DNA of 21,610 nucleotides from JBCCGG01 sp039029395 (GTDB lineage Bacteria; Pseudomonadota; Alphaproteobacteria; Kiloniellales; JAKSDN01), in contig JBCCGG010000068.1 in NCBI GenBank assembly GCA_039029395.1, positions 1 through 21,610 on the forward strand. The letters run 5' to 3'. Under the pieces are notes generated by a model. The model saw only the letters and a list, made by a program, of their open reading frames with translations, did no database searches and was not told the DNA's origin. Each line of letters starts with the position of its first letter. Position 1 is the first letter of the stretch. Positions 1 through 7,694 of this stretch are shown here, one piece after another. A program made the position numbers and the translations under genes.

Positions 1-698
1 CGGATCGAGAGGCCGATCTCGCGGCCGTAGACCGCGGCCATGCCGAAATAGGCGCCGTTCGCCATCATCACGCCGAAATAGCCCACCACGCCGGTCGGGG
101 AGACCCGGTAGAGCTCCAGGATGCCGACCGGCTGCGGGGTCTCGAAGGGTGGGGTCCGCCCGCTCGACAGCAGCATCGGGATCAGGGCCAGCGACACCAG
201 GACCGAGACCAGGATGAACAGCGCGGCGCCGGACGGATCGGCGACGTTGAGCAGGCCCTGTCCGGCGGCGGCCCCGCCCAGCACGATCACCATGTAGACC
301 GAGAGCAGCTGCCCCCGGTTCTGATTGGTGGCCTGGGCGTTGAGCCAGCTTTCGGCGATCACATACAGACCGGCGTAGCAGAACCCGGTGATCAGGCGGA
401 TCATGGTCCAGGGCACCGGCTCGACCCAAAGGGCCTGGATCAGGATCGCGGTCGAGGCCAGTGAGGCCAGCGCCGCGAACACCCGAACATGGCCGACCCT
501 GGCGACCAGCCTTGGCGTCATGATTGAGCCGGCCAGGAACCCTGCATAGTAGCCCGACATCAAGATGCCGGTCGCCGCGGTCGGAAACCCCTCCAGCGTG
601 GCGCGGATGCCGAGGAGCGATCCCTGCAGGCCGTTGCCGATCATCAGCAAGGCCATGCCGAGCAGGAGTGCCCAGGACGAGGCGATCGCGGCGATCAT
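1..698 (-). CDS. MFS transporter (partial, 3' end outside window)
   Basis: This is the N-terminal 232 residues of a major facilitator superfamily permease of the inner membrane; the gene continues past base 1. The translation begins MIAAIASSWALLLGMALLM and gives successive hydrophobic helices. It includes the segment GYYAGFLAGS, followed by TPRLVARVGHVRVFA, which resembles the conserved MFS loop between helices 2 and 3. A later helix carries GFCYAGLYVIAESWLN, typical of the YcaD-like branch. I chose the ATG at 698 because GGGAGG lies five bases upstream and the first helix starts at once. An in-frame ATG at 755 would add 19 residues and has no evident ribosome site. The substrate is unknown. 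The gene is divergent from hpnC, so a role in lipid or drug export is possible but unproven. The family call is firm; the subfamily is not. Confidence 0.85.
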   Translation of the reverse strand, partial: MIAAIASSWALLLGMALLMIGNGLQGSLLGIRATLEGFPTAATGILMSGYYAGFLAGSIMTPRLVARVGHVRVFAALASLASTAILIQALWVEPVPWTMIRLITGFCYAGLYVIAESWLNAQATNQNRGQLLSVYMVIVLGGAAAGQGLLNVADPSGAALFILVSVLVSLALIPMLLSSGRTPPFETPQPVGILELYRVSPTGVVGYFGVMMANGAYFGMAAVYGREIGLSI

Positions 699-790
699 GG
701 CGCCCTCCCAGCGGCCCGGCTTCCGGGTGCCGGCGGCGCTTGGTACGCCCTTCATGGGTCTGCGGCAAGAGGGGTGGCGCGGACCCCGTT

Positions 791-822
791 CCGTCAATCG
801 CAAAAGTGCTCTAGGTTGACGG
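791..822. promoter_or_regulatory. CCGTCAA-N18-TTGACGG inverted repeat in divergent intergenic region
   Basis: A perfect 7-bp inverted repeat, CCGTCAA at 791-797 and TTGACGG at 816-822, sits between the divergent MFS and hpnC starts. Each arm read outward is TTGACGG, which also resembles a -35 element facing each gene. The rightward arm is too close to hpnC for a normal -10 and leader, so an operator for a dimeric regulator is as likely as a promoter pair. This is a sequence observation; the function is inferred. Confidence 0.4.
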
Positions 823-846
823 CCAATCTGGTACTTTCAGGTGAGC

Positions 847-1743
847 ATGGTGGACGCGCCCATCGAAACGCCCTCCGGCAAGGGCTCCGGGGACGAGAAC
901 TTTCAGGTCGGCTCGTGGCTGCTGCCCGCGGCGCTGCGGCCCCATGTCGCAGCCTTCTACGCCTTCGTGCGTGCGGGCGATGACATCGGCGACAATCCGG
1001 ACCTTGTGGCCGACGACAAGCTGGCCCGGCTGGACACGTTCGAGCATGCGCTGACCGGTCCCCCGGAGGCTGCCGCGGCGCTTCCTAAGGCGCAGGCCCT
1101 GCGCGCCAGCCTGGCAGCGACCGGCGTGACCGCCCAGCATGCGGTCGACGTGCTGGGCGCGTTCAAGCGCGACGCCGTCAAGCACCGCTACGACGATTGG
1201 CAGGACCTGCTTGGCTACTGCGCCCTGTCGGCATCGCCGGTCGGCCGCTTCCTGCTCGATCTGCACGGCGAGTCCAAGGATCTCTACGTCTGCGCCGATC
1301 CTTTGTGCGATGCGCTGCAGATCCTGAACCATTTGCAGGACTGCCAGGACGACTATCGGACGCTGGATCGCGTCTACCTCCCGCTGGACAGCTTTGCGAC
1401 CGCCGGGATCGAGGTCAGCGAGCTGGACCGTGCCGGCACCAGCCCGGCGTTGCGCCAGGTCCTGGATCGGACGCTGGACGGGGTCGAAGGGCTGCTCGAG
1501 CGGGCGGCCCTGCTGCCGCGGGTGCTGACCAGCCGACGGCTGGCCGCAGAAGCCGGGGTGATCCTGGCGATGGCGCACCGGCTTACGCTCGCCCTGCGCC
1601 GGGGCGATCCGCTGGCGGAACGGATCGAGCTCGGCAAGGTTCAGTTCCTGCTGTGCGGCCTGACCGGGGTGCTGCCGGCCCTGATGCCGCGCCGCGCGCT
1701 GACCGGCACCGCGCTGCCGACGGCCGAGCAGGCAGCGCCATGA
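847..1743 (+). CDS. hpnC: Hydroxysqualene synthase HpnC
   Basis: HpnC belongs to the squalene/phytoene synthase fold and converts presqualene diphosphate to hydroxysqualene in the bacterial three-enzyme route to squalene. The 298-residue protein carries both Asp-rich motifs, DDIGDNPD near residues 45-52 and NHLQDCQDD near 161-169. It also has the HpnC-like N-terminus SGKGSGDENFQVGSWLLP. The ATG at 847 is preceded by AGGTGAG; a GTG at 841 would add two residues. The gene overlaps hpnD by four bases (ATGA), so the two are translationally coupled. The order hpnC-hpnD-hpnE is the standard hopanoid arrangement. The motifs alone could also fit a phytoene synthase, but the neighbours settle the call. 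Length is normal and there is no sign of damage. Confidence 0.92.
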   Translation: MVDAPIETPSGKGSGDENFQVGSWLLPAALRPHVAAFYAFVRAGDDIGDNPDLVADDKLARLDTFEHALTGPPEAAAALPKAQALRASLAATGVTAQHAVDVLGAFKRDAVKHRYDDWQDLLGYCALSASPVGRFLLDLHGESKDLYVCADPLCDALQILNHLQDCQDDYRTLDRVYLPLDSFATAGIEVSELDRAGTSPALRQVLDRTLDGVEGLLERAALLPRVLTSRRLAAEAGVILAMAHRLTLALRRGDPLAERIELGKVQFLLCGLTGVLPALMPRRALTGTALPTAEQAAP

Positions 1744-2627
1744 GCACCAACGTACGACCGGCGGTGGCGTCCGCCAGCTCCTCGCCCGACCTTGCAGGCT
1801 GCCGCGAGCATGTGCGCACCGTGGTGGCGGGTTCGGGCACATCGTTCTATTGGGGGATGCGCCTTTTGCCCGCGGCCAAGCGCGAGGCGATGTTCGCCAT
1901 CTATGCGTTCTGCCGTGAAGTCGACGACATCGCCGACAGTGACGATACCCGATCGAGCAAGACGGCCGATCTAGCGCGCTGGCGGGACGAGATCGAAGCC
2001 CTCTATGCCGGGCGTCCAAGCCGTCCCACGAGTCGCGCGCTGGCCGCGCCGATCGAGCGCTTCGATCTGCCGCGCGGCGAGTTCGATGCAATGATCGACG
2101 GCATGGAGATGGACGCGAGCGCGACCATGCGGGCGCCATCCTTTGCCGCGCTCGAGCGCTACTGCCGCTGCGTCGCTGGCGCGGTGGGTGTGCTCTCGGT
2201 GCATGTGTTCGAGGCGCGCTCGCCCGATCGGGAGAGCGGAGCCCTGGCGCTCGGCGAGGCGTTGCAGCTGACCAACATCCTGCGCGATCTCGCCGAGGAT
2301 GCGCAGGTCGGCCGCCTGTACCTGCCGCGCGAGGTGCTGGACCGGCATGGCATCCACGGCGACGATCCGTTTCAGGTGCTGGCCCACCCGCTGTTGCCCG
2401 GCGTATGTGGCGAGCTGGCAGCGCGGGCGATGCAGCGCTTCGACGAAGCCGACCGCTGGCTCGCGCAGGAGGAGCGCCGCGCGGTCCGGCCGGCGCTGAT
2501 CATGCGCGGCGTCTACCGGCTCATCCTGGACCGTCTGATCGCCGAGGAATGGCAGCGGCTGCTGCCGCCGGTGCGCGTGAGCAAGGCCGCGAGGCTGTGG
2601 GTGGCGATCCGCCAAGGCCTGCTCTGA
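1740..2627 (+). CDS. hpnD: Presqualene diphosphate synthase HpnD
   Basis: HpnD condenses two farnesyl diphosphates head-to-head to presqualene diphosphate, the first committed step to squalene and hopanoids. The 295-residue protein shows the class I prenyl synthase motifs: YAFCREVDDIAD near residues 55-66 and LQLTNILRDLAED near 175-187, followed by GRLYLP. These Asp-rich stretches bind Mg2+ and the diphosphates. The conserved FYWGMRLLP lies at about 36-44. The start is the ATG at 1740, which overlaps the hpnC stop in ATGA; a longer open frame upstream is only read-through of hpnC in another frame. hpnE begins five bases after the stop. A 30-residue polar N-terminal extension precedes the core. 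The call is secure. Confidence 0.94.
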   Translation: MSTNVRPAVASASSSPDLAGCREHVRTVVAGSGTSFYWGMRLLPAAKREAMFAIYAFCREVDDIADSDDTRSSKTADLARWRDEIEALYAGRPSRPTSRALAAPIERFDLPRGEFDAMIDGMEMDASATMRAPSFAALERYCRCVAGAVGVLSVHVFEARSPDRESGALALGEALQLTNILRDLAEDAQVGRLYLPREVLDRHGIHGDDPFQVLAHPLLPGVCGELAARAMQRFDEADRWLAQEERRAVRPALIMRGVYRLILDRLIAEEWQRLLPPVRVSKAARLWVAIRQGLL

Positions 2628-2632
2628 CCACC

Positions 2633-3991
2633 ATGGCAAGCGAGGGTTCGGCCGCGCAGACCATCGCGAGCGATGGCTGGGAAGGGGCGCGGGCTGGCGC
2701 TGGCCGCCCGTCCTCGGAGCCCCAGATCCATATCGTGGGGGCGGGCCTGGCCGGCCTCGCCGCCGCCGTACGGCTCAGCCTGCGCGGCGAGCGTGTGGTG
2801 CTGTACGAGGCCGCCCAGCGCGCCGGGGGGCGTTGCCGCTCCTACTTCGACCGCACCCTGGGGCGCGTGATCGACAACGGCAATCACCTGCTGCTGTCCG
2901 GCAACCGCGATGCCATGGCCTATCTCGACGCGATCGGAGCGCGCGACAGCCTGGTCGGCCCAGAGGACGGCAGTTTTCCGTTCATCGACCTCGAAAGTGG
3001 CACGCGATGGGCGGTGCGGCCCAACCATGGACCGCTGCCGTTTTGGATCGCCATGCCCTCGCGCCGGGTGCCGGGCACCCGGATCGGCGCCTACCTGGCT
3101 GGATTGCGCCTGGGGCGCGCGGGACCCGACCGTACCGTGGCTGACTGCCTCGATCCGAACGATCCGCTGTGGCGGGCCTTTTGGGATCCGCTGGCGACCG
3201 CGGTGCTCAACACGCCGCCCGAGACCGGATCGGCCACGCTGCTCTGGGCCGCGCTCAAGGAGAGCTTCGCTCGCGGTGCCGCCGGCTGCCGGCCGCTCAT
3301 TGCCCGCGACAGCCTCGCGGCCAGCCTGGTCGACCCGGCGCTGGCCTTGCTGGCGGCGCGTGGCGTGGTGCCTCGGTTCGGCGCTCGGCTCCGCGCCATC
3401 GAGCACGACGACCGCGCTCGGGTCCTCGACTTCGCGCAGGGTCCGGTGGTGCTGGGTGAGCGCGACCTCGTGATCCTGGCCCTGCCGTCCTTTCAGATCG
3501 CAGCGCTCCTGCCGGAGATCGCCGTACCCGAGGAGACCCATGCGATCGTCAACGGCCATTTTCGCCTGCCGCAGGCGCTGCCGGATCGGCCGCTGCTGAC
3601 TGGTCTGATCGGTGGCACGGCACAATGGCTGTTCCTGCGCGAAGACATGGCCAGCCTCACGGTGAGCGCCGCCGACGCGTTGGCCGAGGAGCCTGCCGAT
3701 GCGATCGCCCGGCGTCTTTGGGCCGACACCGCGCGCACCCTGGACCTGCCGGTGAGCCCCGAGCCTCCCGGTCGCATCGTGAAGGAAAAGCGCGCGACCT
3801 TCGCCCAGACGCCCGCCGCTGCCGCGCAGCGCCCAGCGGCACGCACCCGCTGGCCAAATCTGGTGTTGGCGGGGGATTGGACGGCAACTGGCCTGCCCGC
3901 GACGATCGAGGGGGCGATCCGCTCCGGCCACGGCGCCGCCGAGCTGCTGTCGCAGGGGGCATTGGCTTCTAAACAACCTGTGGTAGAATAG
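2633..3991 (+). CDS. hpnE: Hydroxysqualene dehydroxylase HpnE (FAD-dependent)
   Basis: HpnE reduces hydroxysqualene to squalene. It is a flavin amine oxidase/phytoene desaturase-type protein often labelled squalene-associated FAD-dependent desaturase. The 452-residue product has the dinucleotide motif VGAGLAGLAAA (Gly36, Gly38, Gly41), then an acidic residue ending the second strand and AGGRCRS. The C-terminal FAD-binding signature GDWTATGLPATIEGAIRSG is intact. I placed the start at the ATG at 2633, five bases after hpnD stops; the preceding Shine-Dalgarno is weak, which suits translational coupling. The first 30 residues are a polar extension before the Rossmann fold. It completes the HpnCDE squalene set. 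No defect is seen. Confidence 0.92.
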   Translation: MASEGSAAQTIASDGWEGARAGAGRPSSEPQIHIVGAGLAGLAAAVRLSLRGERVVLYEAAQRAGGRCRSYFDRTLGRVIDNGNHLLLSGNRDAMAYLDAIGARDSLVGPEDGSFPFIDLESGTRWAVRPNHGPLPFWIAMPSRRVPGTRIGAYLAGLRLGRAGPDRTVADCLDPNDPLWRAFWDPLATAVLNTPPETGSATLLWAALKESFARGAAGCRPLIARDSLAASLVDPALALLAARGVVPRFGARLRAIEHDDRARVLDFAQGPVVLGERDLVILALPSFQIAALLPEIAVPEETHAIVNGHFRLPQALPDRPLLTGLIGGTAQWLFLREDMASLTVSAADALAEEPADAIARRLWADTARTLDLPVSPEPPGRIVKEKRATFAQTPAAAAQRPAARTRWPNLVLAGDWTATGLPATIEGAIRSGHGAAELLSQGALASKQPVVE

Positions 3992-4027
3992 CGCCCGAAG
4001 TCAATTGTCTCGAGGTGTAAGGCCGCC

Positions 4028-4729
4028 GTGACGACATCGGGTGAAGCGCAGATGCAGGGCGCGGGTTTGGGGATGGTGGTGGCCACACCGGCGACCGCGC
4101 GATGCCTCGCCGGCCTCGCCCGCAGGGCTGGTGCCGCGGTGATCACCAGCTACGGCGATGCCGGGCGCGCGCGTGCTGCGGCACGCCAGCTGGTCGCGGG
4201 CGGTGCGCGGGCAATCCTGAGCTTTGGTCCCGCGGTGGGCCTGGCGCCGCTCCTGCGGCCTGGCGATCTGGTCATCGCCGACAGCGTGGTCATGCCGCGC
4301 GGCGAGACGATCGAGACCGACCTCGCCTGGCGCACCGAGCTCGAGCAGCGCCTGCGCACCACGCAATCCCGGCTCACCGTCGCGCGCCTTGCCGGCCGTG
4401 ACCGGCTGGCACCCTCGGCGGACGAGAAGCGGATCGTGTTTCGCGAAACCTTCGCCGCCGCGCTCGACAGCGAAAGCCACGAGATCGCAGGGATCGCGCA
4501 CGCCGCCGGGCTGCCGTTCGTCGCCGTGCGCGCGATCGCCGAACCGGCAGAGGAGAACCGACCCCTGGCGCACCGTCCGGCGCGCAACGCCTATGCGGCC
4601 TCGGTGCCGGCTTGTCTGGTCCGTCCGTGGGAGCTGCCGGCGGTGCTGCGCTTTGCCAAAAATGGCCGGGCGGCGCTCGCGACCCTGCGCCAGGTCGCGA
4701 CCCTGGTCCCGCGCACCCAAGGCGGTTGA
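4028..4729 (+). CDS. hpnG: HpnG-like nucleoside phosphorylase/hydrolase
   Basis: This 233-residue protein belongs to the PNP/MTAN nucleoside phosphorylase family. Its position right after hpnCDE points to HpnG, which removes adenine from adenosylhopane to yield ribosylhopane for bacteriohopanepolyol synthesis. Visible signatures are SFGPAVGLAPLLRPGDLVIADSV and the nucleoside-binding segment SESHEIAGIA, equivalent to the MESxAxA of MTAN. The following segment reads VRAIAEPAEE where an Asp (as in ISDxAD or ADPAD) is usually expected. GTG at 4028 is the likely start, with AAGG five bases upstream; Met9 and Met16 are alternatives. It follows hpnE after 36 bases. Neither hpnF nor hpnH lies in the window. 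The family is firm; HpnG itself is inferred from context. Confidence 0.7.
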   Translation: MTTSGEAQMQGAGLGMVVATPATARCLAGLARRAGAAVITSYGDAGRARAAARQLVAGGARAILSFGPAVGLAPLLRPGDLVIADSVVMPRGETIETDLAWRTELEQRLRTTQSRLTVARLAGRDRLAPSADEKRIVFRETFAAALDSESHEIAGIAHAAGLPFVAVRAIAEPAEENRPLAHRPARNAYAASVPACLVRPWELPAVLRFAKNGRAALATLRQVATLVPRTQGG

Positions 4730-4843
4730 GCGGCGGCACTGCGTTCCTGACAGATCGGCCAGACACTTACGACCATTTCCTCCTTGTGCGGTTGCCCTGG
4801 CCAGCTTCTGGCGTCAAACTATCTCCCTACGATGGAGAGAACC

Positions 4844-5647
4844 ATGCAGTTGGCCAGATCGAGCACCGGCGTGGCGGCGATGCTGGCGATCGCGCTGGCT
4901 GGATCGGTCGCGCTCGCGCTCGAAGGCGACGCGCTCCTGGTCACTGGCAGCAATGTCAATGTGCGCGCCGGGCCGAGCACGGATGCGGGCATTCTGGCCC
5001 GGGTCGGGATCGACGAGCCCGCCACCGAGCTGCGCCGGGTGGGCGATTGGGTCGAGGTGACCTTGCCACGGCAGGATGTGCTGGGCTGGATCCACGGTTC
5101 CCTGCTCGCCACCGCCCCAACGCCCACCCCCGCGCCCACGGGGACGCCAGCCGCGAATTCGCAGCCTCAGCCGCCGGCTGCGGCCGGCGCGACACCGACG
5201 GAGGTTGCAGCGACCGCCACGCCCGCGAGCACCCAGCCGGCAGCGCCGGCTTCGGATGCTGAGGCGGCGCCGAGCCCGCCGGTCACGACCGCCGCAGTTC
5301 CGAGTGGCGCAGTCCCGAGTTCCGCTGGGACGAGCGCATCGGTGCCCGATGGGGAACCGGCGCCCGACACACCCCTCGGCAGGTTTCGTGAGGAGGTCGA
5401 GCACTTCAACAGCCGCGCCGTTGCCGCGGCCGGCGTTGATCTGTTCACCGGGGTCGAGCCGCTCGGCGAGGGGGCGGTGCAGGTGGTTACCACCGACGCG
5501 TGGGCGATCATGTCGCAGCCGGGGCAGCAGAGCTATCTGAATGCCCTTTATGGGCGCTGGCAGGCGGTGAGCGATGGTGCTGGCGACCTGCGGCTCGAGA
5601 TTGTCGATTCGACCGGCGCCTTGATGATGGAGCGCTCGGGGCCGTGA
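4844..5647 (+). CDS. Secreted SH3b-domain protein with Pro/Ala/Thr-rich linker
   Basis: The 267-residue product starts with a signal peptide (MQLARSSTGVAAMLAIALAG, cleavage near residue 26). A bacterial SH3 domain follows at about 31-88, with the hallmark SNVNVRAGPSTDAGIL and ending VLGWIHGSLL. Residues 89-175 are a low-complexity Pro/Ala/Thr/Ser linker. The last 90 residues form a compact domain (FREEVEHFNSRAVAAAG through LYGRWQAVSDGAGDLRLEI) that I do not recognise. SH3b domains usually bind cell-wall peptides or tether envelope proteins, so a periplasmic or wall-associated role is inferred. The ATG at 4844 has GGAGAG upstream; ATG 4832 and a start at 4784 are in frame but less likely. It lies 114 bases after the nucleosidase. 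Confidence 0.75.
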   Translation: MQLARSSTGVAAMLAIALAGSVALALEGDALLVTGSNVNVRAGPSTDAGILARVGIDEPATELRRVGDWVEVTLPRQDVLGWIHGSLLATAPTPTPAPTGTPAANSQPQPPAAAGATPTEVAATATPASTQPAAPASDAEAAPSPPVTTAAVPSGAVPSSAGTSASVPDGEPAPDTPLGRFREEVEHFNSRAVAAAGVDLFTGVEPLGEGAVQVVTTDAWAIMSQPGQQSYLNALYGRWQAVSDGAGDLRLEIVDSTGALMMERSGP

Positions 5648-5684
5648 GCGCGGCGGCCGCCGCAGCCGCTTGGGAGACGGGCCC

Positions 5685-5933
5685 ATGAAAATCACCATCG
5701 ACATCGACTGCTCGCCGCAGGAGGCACGAGCCTTTTTGGGGTTGCCGGAGGTCGGCGCCATGCAGGAGGCTCTGGTGGCGCAGCTGCAGGAGCGGCTTCA
5801 GGAGGTGCTCCAGACCAGCGATCCCGAGGCGCTGATGCGCCTTTGGCTGCCAACCGGCATGAAGGGCTTCGCCCAGCTTCAGGAGCAGTTCTGGCAGCAG
5901 ATGATGGCGATGCAGGAGCCGGAGAAGAAGTAG
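5685..5933 (+). CDS. DUF6489-like small protein
   Basis: This 82-residue protein begins MKITIDIDCSPQEARAFLGL and continues with an amphipathic helical stretch and WLPTGMKGFAQLQEQFW. That pattern matches my recollection of the alphaproteobacterial DUF6489 family, whose function is unknown. There is no signal peptide and no cysteine pair. The ATG at 5685 is preceded by GGGAG at eight-base spacing; an in-frame ATG at 5670 would add five residues and has no ribosome site. It follows the SH3b gene after 37 bases and probably shares its transcript. It is convergent with the acyl-CoA ligase, with 27 bases between the two stops. Confidence 0.75.
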   Translation: MKITIDIDCSPQEARAFLGLPEVGAMQEALVAQLQERLQEVLQTSDPEALMRLWLPTGMKGFAQLQEQFWQQMMAMQEPEKK

Positions 5934-5992
5934 CTCCAGGATTGGTGCAGGATCGGTCTATCAAGCCCCCGGCAGCTGGTAGTCCTGGAGCT
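5932..5992. repeat. 10-bp inverted repeat across convergent gene ends
   Basis: AGCTCCAGGA at 5932-5941 is repeated inverted as TCCTGGAGCT at 5983-5992, with a 41-base loop. The left arm overlaps the stop of the DUF6489-like gene; the right arm lies in the last codons of the acyl-CoA ligase on the other strand. It could form a long-loop hairpin in either transcript and act as a bidirectional 3'-end structure. There is no T-run, so a classical intrinsic terminator is not shown. Confidence 0.4.
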
Positions 5993-7592
5993 GCTCGCGC
6001 AGGCGCACCTTGGCGATCTTGCCGGTGGCGGTGTGCGGGAGTTCGTCCACGAACACCACATCGTCCGGCAGCCCCCATTTGGCGACCTTGCCCTCGAGAA
6101 AGGCCAGGATCTGGTCTCCCCCGACCTCCGCTTGCGCGTGCTTGACCACGACCAGGAGCGGCCGTTCGACCCAGCGTGGATGGGGCTTGGCGATCACCGC
6201 GGCCTCGGCCACGTCCGGATGCGCCACGGCCGCGTTCTCCAGCGCGATGGAGCTGATCCACTCGCCGCCCGACTTGATCACGTCCTTGGCGCGATCCGTG
6301 ATCTCCATGTAGCCATCCGCGTCGATGGTGGCGACGTCGCCGGTCGCCAGCCAACCGTCCTGGATCGCCTCGGCGGTGGCCTCGTCGTCGCGAAAATACC
6401 CTGACGCGATCCAGGGACCCCGTACCATCACCAGGCCTGACGCTTCGCCATCATGGGGCAGGGACTGCCCCTGGTCGTCCACGATCTTCATCTCGACGCC
6501 CCACACGCAGCGTCCCTGCTTGATCTGAAGGCGGCGGCGCTCCGCCACCGGCTGGGCTGCCGCGCGGGCGTCGAGCGGGGACGCGGTACCGAGCGGGCTC
6601 ATCTCGGTCATGCCCCAGGCATGCACCACCTCGACGCCCTGGTCCTCGAAGGCCTCGATCATCGATTGGGGCGGCGCCGCACCGCCGATCGCGACCCGGC
6701 GCAGCGTGGTGAGCTTCTTGCCGGACTCGCGCAGATAGTTGAGGAGACCCAGCCAGATCGTCGGCACGCCGGCCGAGTGGGTGACGCCTTCACGCTCGAA
6801 CTGCTCGACGAGACTGGCGCCGTCGAGCTTGGGACCCGGCATCACCATCGGCAATCCGGCCATCGGGCAGGCATAGACCAGCCCCCACGCATTGGCGTGA
6901 AACATCGGCACCACCGGCAGCTCGATATCGCTCGGCATCAAACCGAGGGCGTTCGGCATCATCAGTGCGAGGCTGTGCAGGACCGTCGATCGGTGGTGGT
7001 AAAGCACGCCGCGCGGGTTGCCCGTGGTGCCCGACGTGTAGCAGAGGCTCGACGCGGTGGTCTCGTCGAAGGTTGGCCACTCGATCGTCGTCGGCTGGCC
7101 CTCCAGGAGGCTCTCGTAGCAGTGCAGATTGGCGAGCGTGCTGTCCGGCATGTGGGCCTCGTCGCTCAGCACCACCACGCCCCGCACGGTCTCGAGCTGT
7201 GGTGCCAGCTGTTCGACCAGCGGCACGAACATCGGATCGATGAACAGATACGCGTCCTTGGCGTGGTTGATGATGTAGGCGATCTGCTCGGGGAACAGGC
7301 GGGGGTTGATGGTGTGGCAGATCGCGCCAATGCCGGAGATGGCGTAGTAGAGCTCGAAATGGCGATGGTCGTTCCAGGCGAGCGTGCCGATCCGGTCGCC
7401 GATGCCGATGTTGAACATGGACTGGAGGGCATGGGCAAGTTGGGCGCTGCGCTGCCCCAGCTCGGCATAGGTGGTGCGGTGGACCCCCAGATCCGCCGTC
7501 TGCGAGACCATCGTCGTGTTGGCATGGTTTTGCGCCGCGTGCTCCAGGATCGAGGAGATCAGCAGCGGACGGTCCATCATCAGGCCTTGCAT
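5961..7592 (-). CDS. Acyl-CoA ligase (AMP-forming, DmdB/medium-long chain type)
   Basis: The 543-residue protein is a full-length ANL-superfamily adenylating enzyme that activates a carboxylic acid to its CoA thioester via an acyl-AMP. Motifs are in order: the P-loop YTSGTTGNPRGV at about 185-196, PMFHANAWG near 229-237, WGMTEMSP at 326-333, TGDVATID at about 417-424, DRAKDVIKSGGEWIS near 433-447, and the C-terminal catalytic lysine in TGKIAK (Lys525). Proteins of this shape are often labelled 3-(methylthio)propionyl-CoA ligase or long-chain fatty acyl-CoA ligase; sequence alone cannot fix the substrate. GGGGAG precedes the ATG at 7592. A TenA-like gene lies upstream on the same strand. The enzyme class is secure. 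Confidence 0.93.
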   Translation of the reverse strand: MQGLMMDRPLLISSILEHAAQNHANTTMVSQTADLGVHRTTYAELGQRSAQLAHALQSMFNIGIGDRIGTLAWNDHRHFELYYAISGIGAICHTINPRLFPEQIAYIINHAKDAYLFIDPMFVPLVEQLAPQLETVRGVVVLSDEAHMPDSTLANLHCYESLLEGQPTTIEWPTFDETTASSLCYTSGTTGNPRGVLYHHRSTVLHSLALMMPNALGLMPSDIELPVVPMFHANAWGLVYACPMAGLPMVMPGPKLDGASLVEQFEREGVTHSAGVPTIWLGLLNYLRESGKKLTTLRRVAIGGAAPPQSMIEAFEDQGVEVVHAWGMTEMSPLGTASPLDARAAAQPVAERRRLQIKQGRCVWGVEMKIVDDQGQSLPHDGEASGLVMVRGPWIASGYFRDDEATAEAIQDGWLATGDVATIDADGYMEITDRAKDVIKSGGEWISSIALENAAVAHPDVAEAAVIAKPHPRWVERPLLVVVKHAQAEVGGDQILAFLEGKVAKWGLPDDVVFVDELPHTATGKIAKVRLREQLQDYQLPGA

Positions 7593-7694
7593 CGTCAGTC
7601 TCCCCTGTCATGCGGCCCCGTTGCGTGGCGTTTGCGCCATCGTCCCTGATCGTCTTCTTGTAGCCGCTAGCTTACCCTGCGCGCCCGAACGCGG

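Noticed and set aside
811..2139. 442-codon open frame on the minus strand opposite hpnC and hpnD
   Set aside because: It is a shadow frame caused by high GC and codon bias. It is rich in Arg, Gln and Ala, has no recognisable domain and lies antisense to clearly functional genes.
7626..7639. TGGCG-TTTG-CGCCA hairpin between the TenA-like and ligase genes
   Set aside because: The stem is only 5 bp with no T-run on either side; too weak to call a terminator.
6453..7649. 398-codon plus-strand frame opposite the acyl-CoA ligase
   Set aside because: It is a His/Arg/Gly-rich antisense translation of a complete adenylating enzyme, without any motif or ribosome site.
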